Positions 11,180 to 19,635 of a DNA stretch of 64,000 nt are shown in pieces (position 1 is the stretch's first letter; the number at the start of each line of letters is the position of its first letter). Source of the stretch: Sphingobium sp. YR768 (GTDB taxonomy: Bacteria > Pseudomonadota > Alphaproteobacteria > Sphingomonadales > Sphingomonadaceae). The notes under the pieces are model-generated. The model had not been told where the DNA came from. It saw only the letters and a program-made list of their open reading frames with translations, and searched no databases. Where the stretch lies: contig NZ_FOGE01000006.1 in the NCBI RefSeq assembly GCF_900111125.1, forward strand, positions 124,001 through 188,000. The letters are read 5' to 3'. The translations under genes and the position numbers were made by a program.

Positions 11180-12742
11180 TCAATTGACCATCCGCGCGCC
11201 GGTCCAATAGGCGGCGCGCAGGGCTTTCTTGTCCATCTTTCCGGCGGCGGTCCGGGGAATGGCGGGGACGAAGGCGACGCTCTTGGGCGCCTTCACTCCG
11301 CCCAGCCGGGCCTTGGCGTGGGAGATGATCTCTGTCTCCCCGATATTGTCGGCGACGACAATGGCATGGACGGCCTCGCCCCATTTTTCATGCGGGATGC
11401 CGATCACGGCGCACTCGCGCACGGCGGCCAGTTCGGTGACGGCGGCCTCCACCTCGGCGGAAAAGACGTTGAAGCCGCCGGACACGACCATGTCCTTCTT
11501 GCGATCGACGATGTAGAGATAGCCGTCCCTGTCGCGCCGGGCGATATCGCCCGTATGGTGCCAGCCATGGCTGCGCACTTCGGCGGTCGCATCGGGCATA
11601 TCATAATATTCGCGCGACACGAGCACCCCGCGCACCACCAGTTCGCCCGCCTCGCCATCGGGCAGCAGGCTGCCATCCTCGCCCATGATGGCGACGGTCA
11701 CGGATCGGGTTGGCCGCCCACAACTGGCGAGCCGTTCGGGTCGGTCGCCCGCCGCTGCCGCTGCGACATCCTCGGGCGGCAGCCAGGTGACGATCATGGG
11801 CGATTCCACCTGCCCATAGGCCTGGCAAAGGCAGGGGCCGAAGATGTCGACCGCGCGGCGAAGTTTCTCCGGGGAAACGGCGGAGCCGACCAGAAGGAAG
11901 AATTTCAACGAGTTGGTATCGCTGTCTGCCAGTTCGGGCGCATCAAGCAGGTTGTAAAGCGCAGTCGGCGGCAGATAGATATGGGTGACACGATAGCGCG
12001 CGATCGCCGCCAGCACGGCAGCGGCGTCGAAGCCGGGCAGGATGATCTGCGTCGCCCCCAGCGACAATGTCGCCAGCGCCACCGGACCGGCCGCATGGGT
12101 GATCGGTGCGACAACGAGCGAGACAGGTGAATCGCATTTTCCATCGACCGCGTCGGCAAGCGTTTCGATCATCGTGCCCCAGCCCAGATTGGTCACGACC
12201 ACGCCCTTTGACGGTCCTGTCGTGCCGCCGGTGGGGAACAGGCCGACCACATCGTCGGGCTTGCCGAACGGATCGGAAAAATCCGGCAAACTGTCCACTT
12301 CGCTGTCGCGGATAAACTGGTCGAGCGAAGGATCGCCATCATGCGGGCGGTCAAGGCAGACGAAGTGGGTAAGGCTTGGAACCCGCGCCTTCAGCGCAGC
12401 CACATCCGCCGCCTGACTGCTATGATAGAAGAGCCAGCCGCAACGGACATAGTCGAGATAGGCGGCATTGGCGTCGATGGCGTTGCGGGTGTTGACCGGC
12501 ACCCACTGGCCATTGGCGCGCCAGATGGCCAGCAGGGCGACCATCATCGTCGCGCTGTTGGGACCATAGAGCGCGATCGGCTGCTGATCGCGGAACCCCG
12601 CCGCATGCAGCGCGGCGGCGATCCGGATGGTCAGAGCCCGGACCTGCGCGAAGCTCAGCGTCTCACCGCTGGCGTCGTCGATCAGGCAGGGTCGTTCGGG
12701 ATCACGGTCATGGCCCCGGTCGAAATAGTCGATCGCGCGCAT
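11180..12742 (-). CDS. AMP-forming acyl/aryl-CoA ligase
   Basis: A 520-aa ANL-superfamily ligase that activates a carboxylic acid as its CoA thioester through an acyl-adenylate. The P-loop-like TGGTTGPSKG lies near residue 170, the A5-like motif YGQVES near residue 310, the hinge region HTGDIARRD near 395, DRKKDM near 410, and the C-terminal catalytic Lys in PRTAAGKMDKK. Start 12742 lies 4 nt past the stop of the GST gene, so it is the last gene of a receptor-GST-GST-ligase operon. In an aromatic catabolic context a cinnamate/ferulate-type acid is the likely substrate, but fatty or other aryl acids cannot be excluded. Confidence 0.82.
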   Translation of the reverse strand: MRAIDYFDRGHDRDPERPCLIDDASGETLSFAQVRALTIRIAAALHAAGFRDQQPIALYGPNSATMMVALLAIWRANGQWVPVNTRNAIDANAAYLDYVRCGWLFYHSSQAADVAALKARVPSLTHFVCLDRPHDGDPSLDQFIRDSEVDSLPDFSDPFGKPDDVVGLFPTGGTTGPSKGVVVTNLGWGTMIETLADAVDGKCDSPVSLVVAPITHAAGPVALATLSLGATQIILPGFDAAAVLAAIARYRVTHIYLPPTALYNLLDAPELADSDTNSLKFFLLVGSAVSPEKLRRAVDIFGPCLCQAYGQVESPMIVTWLPPEDVAAAAAGDRPERLASCGRPTRSVTVAIMGEDGSLLPDGEAGELVVRGVLVSREYYDMPDATAEVRSHGWHHTGDIARRDRDGYLYIVDRKKDMVVSGGFNVFSAEVEAAVTELAAVRECAVIGIPHEKWGEAVHAIVVADNIGETEIISHAKARLGGVKAPKSVAFVPAIPRTAAGKMDKKALRAAYWTGARMVN

Positions 12743-12746
12743 CGCC

Positions 12747-13496
12747 TCAGCCCCAGCGGTTGATCTCCGGGCCGGGCGCCCAGATCGCTTCGGGTTCGGG
12801 AATAGTGGCAAGGCCCAGGGCCTTCACCACGGCGGGCCGGGCGCGCAGCCGCGCTTCCCAGGCATCGGTCAACGGCGCGGCGGCGAAGGCATCGGGCACG
12901 ATCGCGCGCATCCCCGCCAGCCAGCCATGGGTTTCGAGGTCCGCGATGGAGAAATCGCCCATCAGCCAGTCGCGCCCGTCGGCCAGTTGCGCTTCGATCT
13001 TCTCGACCGCCTGCACGATCTTGGTGCGGCTGTCGGTCAGGCGGCTTTCCTCGACCTTGCCTTCCACCGCCTCGGTCCAGCGTGCCGCAAGATCCGCGCT
13101 GGCGATGCCGGCCGGGACGGCAGGCGGCGGCGCGGCCGCATTGCCCAGCGCGGCGGCGGCGGGCGCCACACGCTCGATCACATAGCGGCACCAGGCCATC
13201 ATCTGCCAGCGGGCATAGGGATCGGCCGGGCGGATCGCCGGACCGCTGCCGACCTCATCCAGATAGCAGGCCACAAAAACGCTGTCGGTCATGGCGACGC
13301 CATCCACGACCAGCACGGGGCCTTCGCCTTCGATCGACTGGTCGACTTCGATGGCATGGGGCAGGGCGGTCGAGTGGCGCTCGCCCGCAACCAGATCGAT
13401 CGCGCGCAAGTCCAGATCGACGCCTTTTTCGAAGGCAGCGGCCAGGACGGTGAAGGACGGGCCATTGGGCTGGCCATGATAGAGAATGCCGGTCAT
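12747..13496 (-). CDS. Glutathione S-transferase family protein (second GST of the pair)
   Basis: A 249-aa protein with an N-terminal thioredoxin-like domain (LYHGQPNGPSF, then the cis-Pro region VLVVDG and the glutathione-gamma-Glu site MTDSVFV) and an all-alpha C-terminal domain. It overlaps the stop of the LigF-like GST by ATGA. The glutathione-site sequence is less canonical than that of its partner: the usual TES is replaced by TDS, and the TNPxGxVP segment is not obvious. It may be a diverged beta-etherase, a glutathione lyase or an isomerase acting on the partner's product. Function is inferred only at family level. Confidence 0.7.
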   Translation of the reverse strand: MTGILYHGQPNGPSFTVLAAAFEKGVDLDLRAIDLVAGERHSTALPHAIEVDQSIEGEGPVLVVDGVAMTDSVFVACYLDEVGSGPAIRPADPYARWQMMAWCRYVIERVAPAAAALGNAAAPPPAVPAGIASADLAARWTEAVEGKVEESRLTDSRTKIVQAVEKIEAQLADGRDWLMGDFSIADLETHGWLAGMRAIVPDAFAAAPLTDAWEARLRARPAVVKALGLATIPEPEAIWAPGPEINRWG

Positions 13497-14260
13497 GCGG
13501 GTTCGCTTTCAAGCAGGGAGATGCGGCGGGCGAGGTCGGTGCGGCCCAGCGCCCAGCAGGCGCGGGTGGCAGGCCGTGCATAGATGGCACGCAGCCAGCG
13601 CATGATATTGGGCGTCAGTTCGTCATTGCAGAGCTGTGGCTGCGACAAGGGCATGGCATAGGCGAGGTTGAAGCCATTGATGTCGGCCAGACCATATTCG
13701 TCCGACGCCAGCCATTCCCGTTGCCCCAGCGCCTGCTCCAGATAGCCGATGCCGAGCGCGACACGACGCTGCGACTCCGTCATCTCCTCCGCTGAGAAGG
13801 CGCCATGGATCGCCTTGCGCCACGCCACGCGCCGTTCGGGCATCGGAATGCGGTCGATCGCGGCTTCCAGTTCGGCGGGATCTTTCTGCCGGACCGAGGG
13901 GCCGACGAATACGCTCCAGCCGATCATGGAGAAGCTGGGGGCGAGCCACTGGTCGAGAAATTTCATCCACCAGCGGGTGCGCCATTGATCGACGGGATCG
14001 GCGGGCATCAGGCGCGGGCCATCAAATGCCTCGTCCACATATTCCATGATGGCGGTGGATTCGGTCAGCACCTTGTCGCCATGGGTCATGGCCGGGATGG
14101 TGCCGAGCGGATTGACCGCCAGATAGTCCGGCCGATGCTGGTCGAAATTCAACAGGTCCAGATAATGGCTGTCGAACGCGACGCCCTTTTCGAACAGGGC
14201 CAGCATCGGCTTGCCCGAATTGGCGTTGGGTTCCCAATGATAAAGTGTGACGTCGGTCAT
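13493..14260 (-). CDS. LigF-like glutathione S-transferase (candidate beta-etherase)
   Basis: A 255-aa GST. The N-terminal domain has the PNANSGKP segment (residues 9-16) at the place where LigF-type beta-etherases carry NSLKP, followed by NPLGTIPAM and TESTAIMEY. The helical domain has WxKFLDQW, MIGW and a PMPERRVAWRKA block, all reminiscent of the LigF family, which cleaves beta-aryl ethers of lignin dimers with glutathione. The start 14260 removes an unsupported 32-residue extension. It sits 65 nt after the receptor gene behind a hairpin. LigF similarity is from remembered family sequences, and enantiomer preference cannot be judged. Confidence 0.72.
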   Translation of the reverse strand: MTDVTLYHWEPNANSGKPMLALFEKGVAFDSHYLDLLNFDQHRPDYLAVNPLGTIPAMTHGDKVLTESTAIMEYVDEAFDGPRLMPADPVDQWRTRWWMKFLDQWLAPSFSMIGWSVFVGPSVRQKDPAELEAAIDRIPMPERRVAWRKAIHGAFSAEEMTESQRRVALGIGYLEQALGQREWLASDEYGLADINGFNLAYAMPLSQPQLCNDELTPNIMRWLRAIYARPATRACWALGRTDLARRISLLESEPA

Positions 14261-14283
14261 GCCGCTTATGTCTCCGAAAAGAA

Positions 14284-14313
14284 GCCGGTCGGGCCGTGCG
14301 CTGCCCGACCGGC
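14284..14313 (-). terminator. Hairpin between receptor and GST genes (attenuator or terminator)
   Basis: A perfect 11-bp GC-rich stem (14284-14294 with 14303-14313) lies just after the receptor stop. On the - strand it is followed by TTCTTTT. It could end most receptor transcripts or protect the upstream mRNA, lowering expression of the GST and ligase genes relative to the receptor. Confidence 0.55.
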
Positions 14314-14325
14314 CAAGGGGGAGGC

Positions 14326-16833
14326 CTAGAATTTCTTCTTCACCGTCACGGCCCATTCGCGCGGATTGCCGGGACGTGCCTTGCGCACGCCAGCACCCGC
14401 GCCGCGCAGGTCGAAGACGGAGAGATAATAATATTTGTCGAAGAGGTTGGTGACTTCGAGCGAGACGTCGAGATCCTCGTCCGCATTCTGCCAGGTGACA
14501 CGCGCATTGGCGAGCGTATAGGCCGGCACGAAATTGAGAACCCGGGTGCCGCCGATGACCGCCGCGCCACCGAACTTCTTGTCTTCATAGGTGACGTCGA
14601 AGCGCGGGGTCAGGCTGCCGGCCTTGTCCATGTCGATCTTATATTGCGCGCCCAGGCTGAACTTCCAGGGCGGCGACACTGGCGGATCGTCGGCCGACAC
14701 GCCGCCCGGATTGGTCGGATAGGCGGCGGCGGGATCAAGGCTGCTCGCAATATATTTGAAGTCGAGATAGCTGATCGACGCATCGATCGCGAGGCCGTCG
14801 ATCGGATAGGCGGACAGTTCCGCTTCGAAGCCCTTCACCCGTGCATCACCGGCATTCAGGCGGGCGGCGCAGGGCGCAGTCGGGCAGGTCAGCACCGGGA
14901 TCTGGATGTCGACATAGTCATTGATAAAGGCCGCAGCGTTCAACCGGACGCGGCGATTGAAGAAGTCGCTCTTGAAGCCGATTTCATAGGCGGTCAGCTT
15001 TTCCGGGCGGAAGGCGATGACCTGCTGCGTGGTGAAGGGGCGCGGGTTGGAGCCACCACCCTTGAAGCCGGTCGACACCGACCCATAGACCATCAGGCTG
15101 TCGGTCAGGCGATAGTCGGCCGCGACGCGATAGTCCCAGCGCTTGGCGCTATAATGGGCGGTCAGGCCGGACAGCGCCGTGACGATCTCGGACGTGTTGC
15201 CGTTGCCGTTATAGTCGAGCGTGTCCGCACCAGAATAGCCGATGCCATAGGCTGCGCCGACCGGATCGAGGAAGTGATTGACCGTGCCGTCATAGTTGAG
15301 GCGATAATAGGTCTGGTCCTTCGTCTCCGCCGTGTAGCGCAGGCCACCGCTGAGCGTCAGCCGGTCGATCGGTTTCCAGGAGAGGTGCGCGAACGCGGCC
15401 TTTGCTTCCGCCTTGGTCGGGTCGGGCTGGCGGAATTGCAGCGGATAGACCGGGACGTAGCGAATGTCCTGAAGCGAGTCATAGGTCGACTTCTGCTTAA
15501 AATAATAGCCGCCGACCGTGCCGTTCAGATTGTCGCCCAGTTCCGCGTTCAGCCGGACCTCCTGGCTGAAGCTCCAATTCTCCAGATAGTTGCGGCCAAA
15601 ACCGATATTGGCGGGCGAGATATCATCGTCGGAATCAAACTGGGTGTTGAAGGTGCGATAGCCGGTGATGGACGACAGTTTGAACGCATCCGACAGGGCA
15701 TAGTTGATCTGGCCTGACACGCCCCAACCCTTGTACAGGCTGCGGTCCGTGCCCTGCGTGGCGGCGAGCGGTGTGCCCGATGCATTATAGGGATCGACCG
15801 GGATGGGGGGCGTCCATGTGCCCGCAGGCTGGCCGGTGCCGATATAGTTGCAATAGCGGCCGCAGATGAAGCGATCATCATAGACGATGCCGGGTGCCGG
15901 ATTGGTGTTGGGCGAATTGACCGTGCTGGTTGCCAGCAGCACTTCGCCGGCGATCGTATGTTCGTCGCGCGTATAATCACCGATCACGGTGACATCCAGC
16001 TTGTCGCTCGGTTCCCAGAAGGCGATGGCCCGGATCGCCTGATAGCCCACGCCGCCCAACTTGCTGATGACGCAGTCACCAGCCGGTTGGGTCGAGGCTA
16101 TGCCGCTGTCCGGATTGGCGCAGCCATAATCGATCCGGTCGACAAACCCGTCCTGCTGCTTGGCGACGCCGGAAATGCGGACGGCCAGCGTGTCGGTGAT
16201 GCCGAAATCGGCGGCGGCGCGGATGCCGATACGGTTGCGGATACCGTAATTCACCTCGACGAAACCGCCGCCATCGCCGGTGGGGCGCTTGGAATAGAGC
16301 TTGATCGCGCCGCCCTCGGCATTGCGGCCGGCCAGCGTGCCCTGTGGCCCGCGCAATATTTCGACGCGGTCGAGGTCGAGCAGTTCGAACACCGCGCCGG
16401 TCAACTGCGGATAATAGACATCGTCGATATAGATGCCGACACCCGGTTCATAGGCGGGGTTGAAGTCATTCTGGCCGACGCCGCGGATCGACGCGGTGAT
16501 GGAGGGGCCGAAGGACGCGCCCTGCGGTTTCAGCGACACGTTGGGCGCGGCGTCGGCCATCTGCGCCAGATTGGTCTGGCTCTTGGCCTCCAGTTCGGCC
16601 GCGCCGACGGCGGTGATGGAAATCGGCGTGTCCTGCAACCGCTGCGCGCGGAACTGGGCGGTGACGACGATGTCGGCGACCGCGCTGGCGGGTAGCGTGT
16701 CCTGATCGGCGCTTTGTGGCGCCGCGTCGGCTGGTTGGGCCTGCGCCAGGGCGCTGGCCGGAGTGGTGATGGCAAGTATCGAAGCGGACGCCAACAGGGC
16801 GCGCGCCATCATTGCACGAAGTTCGTGTTGCAT
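14326..16833 (-). CDS. TonB-dependent outer-membrane receptor
   Basis: This 835-aa protein starts after GGAGAGGGG. It has a signal peptide (ALA/Q near residue 30), a TonB-box-like ADIVVTAQ region near residue 52, a plug domain (TPISITAV, then SIRGVGQND and GVGIYIDDVYY), and a beta-barrel ending in the aromatic terminal strand VTVKKKF. It uses proton-motive force through TonB-ExbBD to bring a ligand across the outer membrane. It is the first gene of the operon that continues into two GSTs and a CoA ligase. A copy of the shared dyad motif lies 79 bp upstream. The ligand is probably a lignin-derived aromatic dimer (inference). Confidence 0.88.
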   Translation of the reverse strand: MQHELRAMMARALLASASILAITTPASALAQAQPADAAPQSADQDTLPASAVADIVVTAQFRAQRLQDTPISITAVGAAELEAKSQTNLAQMADAAPNVSLKPQGASFGPSITASIRGVGQNDFNPAYEPGVGIYIDDVYYPQLTGAVFELLDLDRVEILRGPQGTLAGRNAEGGAIKLYSKRPTGDGGGFVEVNYGIRNRIGIRAAADFGITDTLAVRISGVAKQQDGFVDRIDYGCANPDSGIASTQPAGDCVISKLGGVGYQAIRAIAFWEPSDKLDVTVIGDYTRDEHTIAGEVLLATSTVNSPNTNPAPGIVYDDRFICGRYCNYIGTGQPAGTWTPPIPVDPYNASGTPLAATQGTDRSLYKGWGVSGQINYALSDAFKLSSITGYRTFNTQFDSDDDISPANIGFGRNYLENWSFSQEVRLNAELGDNLNGTVGGYYFKQKSTYDSLQDIRYVPVYPLQFRQPDPTKAEAKAAFAHLSWKPIDRLTLSGGLRYTAETKDQTYYRLNYDGTVNHFLDPVGAAYGIGYSGADTLDYNGNGNTSEIVTALSGLTAHYSAKRWDYRVAADYRLTDSLMVYGSVSTGFKGGGSNPRPFTTQQVIAFRPEKLTAYEIGFKSDFFNRRVRLNAAAFINDYVDIQIPVLTCPTAPCAARLNAGDARVKGFEAELSAYPIDGLAIDASISYLDFKYIASSLDPAAAYPTNPGGVSADDPPVSPPWKFSLGAQYKIDMDKAGSLTPRFDVTYEDKKFGGAAVIGGTRVLNFVPAYTLANARVTWQNADEDLDVSLEVTNLFDKYYYLSVFDLRGAGAGVRKARPGNPREWAVTVKKKF

Positions 16834-16911
16834 GGGAAATCCCCTCTCCTGATCCGGCTTTAAGATCCGCCCTGACCGAGCGCGACCCGCCGTAACGCCT
16901 TCCGTGATATT

Positions 16912-16926
16912 GTTAGTAAGGCATAC
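16912..16926. promoter_or_regulatory. Candidate MarR operator, site 1
   Basis: GTTAGTAAGGCATAC, followed by AAT. It matches the consensus GTNAGTNNNNYATAC shared with three other promoters in this cluster. It lies in the 280-bp gap between the receptor and MarR genes, 79 bp upstream of the receptor start. The rest of that gap holds only the MarR terminator. Confidence 0.55.
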
Positions 16927-17059
16927 AATTTTTAGCGATGCAAGAGGCTGATCGCCCCCGCAACACCGATAATGCGATTATTTTACGATATTGGGAGAGG
17001 GCAAATAGTAGCGGTATTTCCATTGGTGGTAGTGGAAGTAATAGCTTCGTCCAAAACGC

Positions 17060-17095
17060 AAAAAGGCCTGCTCCCGTTTTGCAGGAACAGGCCTT
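17060..17095 (-). terminator. Terminator downstream of the MarR gene
   Basis: Arms AAGGCCTG (17063-17070) and CAGGCCTT (17088-17095), with extra TCC/GGA pairing inside. On the - strand the stem is followed by a T-run (complement of 17060-17064). It lies 19 nt past the MarR stop codon. Confidence 0.75.
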
Positions 17096-17113
17096 GCGCC
17101 GATGCTTCTATTT

Positions 17114-17578
17114 TCAGATGTAAACGCGGCGCAGCAGCTCCACCAGCATCGCCGTTTCGGCCGGGGTGAAGCGATCCTTCAGCCATTTCTCATGTTCGGC
17201 GATGCAGCTACGCGCCTGTTCCAGCGAGCCATGGCCCGCCTCGGTCAGGCTAAGCGTCTGGCGCCGGCGATCCTGTTCGGATGCGCCGCGCCGCACGAAA
17301 CCGCGATCCTGCATGCGGTTGACGATCGCCATGACGCTGGCCCGGTCCATTTTCAGCCGTCGGCCAATGTCCGCCTGGGCGATGCCGGGCTGGTCCTCGA
17401 TCAGCCAGAGCACCGCCACCTGCTTCTGCGTCAGGCCAAGGTCGCTGAACGTCTCGGTAAAATGCTGGTAGACCGCCGCGCTCGCCAGCCGGATGTGGAA
17501 ACCGACCAGTCCGTCAATGCCGCTGAGACGGGGATCGGGGAAGAGGCCGAGCGGCTCCATATCGTGCATGGTATTCAT
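17114..17578 (-). CDS. MarR-family transcriptional regulator
   Basis: A 154-aa winged-helix protein. The dimerisation helix at the N-terminus is followed by a helix-turn-helix (GIAQADIGRRLKMDRASVMAI, split at residues 65-85) and the wing with the MarR-type DRRRQTLSLTEAG at 103-115. MarR proteins usually repress divergent catabolic genes and release DNA on binding an aromatic ligand. It is divergent from the lignostilbene dioxygenase gene, and the shared intergenic region carries the dyad motif inside a sigma-70-type promoter. Alternative starts at Met4 or Met7 are possible; longer upstream reading is antisense to the dioxygenase. It is the likely local regulator of the aromatic cluster. Confidence 0.85.
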   Translation of the reverse strand: MNTMHDMEPLGLFPDPRLSGIDGLVGFHIRLASAAVYQHFTETFSDLGLTQKQVAVLWLIEDQPGIAQADIGRRLKMDRASVMAIVNRMQDRGFVRRGASEQDRRRQTLSLTEAGHGSLEQARSCIAEHEKWLKDRFTPAETAMLVELLRRVYI

Positions 17579-17622
17579 AGTAACAGTGTGCGGAGTAAAT
17601 AGCGGCGCGTCAATCCTGCGGC

Positions 17623-17650
17623 TTGAAAAAATGTGAGTGACACATACAAT
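17623..17650 (+). promoter_or_regulatory. Sigma-70-type promoter of the dioxygenase gene
   Basis: TTGAAA (17623-17628), a 16-bp spacer and TACAAT (17645-17650). The candidate operator at 17633-17647 covers the spacer and half of the -10 element, the arrangement expected for repression by blocking RNA polymerase. Confidence 0.5.
17633..17647. promoter_or_regulatory. Candidate MarR operator, site 2
   Basis: GTGAGTGACACATAC, followed by AAT, matching GTNAGTNNNNYATAC. It lies 54 bp upstream of the MarR start and 33 bp upstream of the dioxygenase start. A second dyad, GTGACA…TGTCAC (17637-17655), overlaps it, so two binding registers are possible. Confidence 0.6.
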
Positions 17651-17680
17651 GTCACCAACAAGATCAGGAGAGGATTCATC

Positions 17681-19150
17681 GTGGCGCATTTTCCCGACAC
17701 GCCTGCTTTTACCGGTTTCAACACACCGTCGCGGATCGAGGCGGATATTGCCGATCTGGATGTGAAGGGCATGATCCCGCCGGAACTGGATGGCGCTTTC
17801 TACCGGGTGCAGCCCGACCCGCAATTTCCGCCCCTGCTGGGGGATGATATCGCTTTCAACGGCGACGGCATGATCTCCATGTTCCGGTTCCGCGATGGCA
17901 AGGTCGATCTGCGCCAGCGCTGGGCGAAGACGGACAAGTGGAAGCTGGAGCATGCGGCGGGGCGGGCGCTGTTCGGCGCCTATCGCAATCCGCTGACCGA
18001 CGACGAGTCGGTGAAGGGGCAGTTTCGCGGCACCGCCAATACGACCGCCTTCATCCATGGCGGCCGACTCTATGCGCTGAAGGAGGACAGTCCGGCACTG
18101 GTAATGGATCCGGCGACGCTGGAGACGGACGGCTATACCCGGTTCGATGGCGCGATGACCGGCCAGACCTTCACCGCCCATCCCAAGATCGATCCTGCAA
18201 CCGGCGACATGATCGCCTTCGGCTATGCGGCCAAGGGGGTGCTGACGCGCGACATGACCTATTATGTCGTGTCGCCAGACGGCGTGCTGAAGCAGGAAAC
18301 ATGGTTCGAACTCCCTTATTACGCCATGATGCACGACTTCGCGATCACGCCCGATTATGCGCTGTTCCATGTCGTGCCCAGCACCTCCAATTGGGAAAGG
18401 CTGGAGCAGGGGCTGCCGCATTTCGGTTTCGATACCACGCTACCCGTCTATCTGGGCGTGCTGCCGCGTCGAGCGGATGCAACGGCGGCGGACATTCGCT
18501 GGTTCAAACGCGACAATTGCTTCGCCAGCCATGTCATGAACGCCTTTCAGGAGGGGACGAGAATCCATTTCGACACGCCCGAGGCGAAGAATAATATGTT
18601 CCCCTTCTTCCCCGATATCCACGGCGCGCCATTCAACCCGATGGAGGCCGCCAGTTTCCTGACCCGCTGGACCGTGGACATGGCGTCAAATGGCGAGGAT
18701 TTCGCCAGCGTGCAGCGACTGACCGACATGATGGGCGAATTTCCGCGCATCGATGATCGCTTTACCGGCTTGCCCTATCGCTATGGCTGGATGCTGGTGA
18801 TCGACCCGACCAAGCCGGTGGAACTGAAGGGCGGCAGTCCTTCGGGCATGTTGATGAATACGCTGGGCCTGATCGACCATCGGACTGGCGAAGAGCAACG
18901 CTGGTGGTGCGGACCGGTGTCGTCGCTACAGGAGCCCTGCTTCATCCCGCGCAATCCGGATGCGGCCGAAGGAGATGGCTGGATCGTGCAGGTCTGCAAT
19001 CGGCTGGAGGAGCATCGCAGCGACCTGCTGCTGTTCGATGCGACAGATATCGCCAAGGGACCGATTGCGGAGATACAGGTGCCGATCCGCCTGCGCTTCG
19101 GCCTGCATGGCAATTGGGCAAGCGCAGATCAGATCGGGCTGCCCGCATGA
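17681..19150 (+). CDS. Lignostilbene alpha,beta-dioxygenase (carotenoid oxygenase family)
   Basis: A 489-aa non-heme iron enzyme. The GTG start follows AGGAGAGGA and gives the N-terminus (V/M)AHFP, as in characterised lignostilbene dioxygenases. Four metal His ligands are visible: His167, His218, His284 and His476 (GLHGNW). Phe59, Tyr101 and Lys134, known in the sphingomonad enzyme LsdA to contact the substrate's phenol, fall at the same positions. The enzyme cleaves the central double bond of 4-hydroxystilbenes to two aromatic aldehydes. It overlaps the DUF3237 gene by ATGA. Substrate range (lignostilbene or a phenylcoumaran-derived stilbene) cannot be read from sequence. Confidence 0.9.
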   Translation: MAHFPDTPAFTGFNTPSRIEADIADLDVKGMIPPELDGAFYRVQPDPQFPPLLGDDIAFNGDGMISMFRFRDGKVDLRQRWAKTDKWKLEHAAGRALFGAYRNPLTDDESVKGQFRGTANTTAFIHGGRLYALKEDSPALVMDPATLETDGYTRFDGAMTGQTFTAHPKIDPATGDMIAFGYAAKGVLTRDMTYYVVSPDGVLKQETWFELPYYAMMHDFAITPDYALFHVVPSTSNWERLEQGLPHFGFDTTLPVYLGVLPRRADATAADIRWFKRDNCFASHVMNAFQEGTRIHFDTPEAKNNMFPFFPDIHGAPFNPMEAASFLTRWTVDMASNGEDFASVQRLTDMMGEFPRIDDRFTGLPYRYGWMLVIDPTKPVELKGGSPSGMLMNTLGLIDHRTGEEQRWWCGPVSSLQEPCFIPRNPDAAEGDGWIVQVCNRLEEHRSDLLLFDATDIAKGPIAEIQVPIRLRFGLHGNWASADQIGLPA

Positions 19151-19632
19151 TCGCCGATGCAGCACCAATGGGGGCAATCCGACCCGGCCTGGAATTTGTC
19201 TATGAGGCCGTCGGCGATCTGGGCGCGCCGATGCCGATCGGCGACTGCCATGATGGCGTACGGCGGATCATCCCCATCCTGTCCGGCACGGTGCGGGGGC
19301 CATTATTGTCCGGCCGATTGCTCGGGGTTGGCGCCGACTGGCAAGTGTCCCGGCCGGACGGCGTGACGGTTGCCGATGCCACCTATGCGATAGAAACGGA
19401 GGATCATGTTCTTATCCAGATCCGCAATCGCGGACTGCGCCATGGCCCGCCCGACGTCATGGATCGGCTGAACCGTGGCGAAGTCGTCGACCCGGCGGAC
19501 TATTATTTTCGCACCGTTCCGGAATTCGTGGCGCCGACAGGGCGCTATGACTGGCTCAACCGCAGCATTTTCCTGTGCACCGGCGCCCGTTACGAGCGGT
19601 CGATCCATCTGTGGGTCTGGCGCGTGACATGA
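19147..19632 (+). CDS. DUF3237 family protein
   Basis: A 161-aa protein without a signal peptide whose start overlaps the dioxygenase stop (ATGA), so translation is coupled. The sequence has DUF3237 features: a RPGLEFVYEA strand, IPILSGTVRGP, ADWQVSRPDG, and a C-terminal DWLNRSIFLCTG. The fold is a small beta-barrel of unknown biochemical role, often found in aromatic catabolic clusters. A role with the stilbene cleavage product or the dioxygenase is inferred from coupling only. A terminator hairpin follows 18 nt later. Confidence 0.75.
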   Translation: MIADAAPMGAIRPGLEFVYEAVGDLGAPMPIGDCHDGVRRIIPILSGTVRGPLLSGRLLGVGADWQVSRPDGVTVADATYAIETEDHVLIQIRNRGLRHGPPDVMDRLNRGEVVDPADYYFRTVPEFVAPTGRYDWLNRSIFLCTGARYERSIHLWVWRVT

Positions 19633-19635
19633 CGG

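Noticed and set aside
14296..15717. + strand frame opposite the TonB receptor
   Set aside because: The receptor plug and barrel on the - strand account for the DNA; the + frame is a mirror artefact.
17681..19150. Carotenoid-cleaving oxygenase
   Set aside because: The family is shared, but the conserved phenol-binding Tyr101 and Lys134 and the aromatic gene neighbours favour stilbene cleavage.
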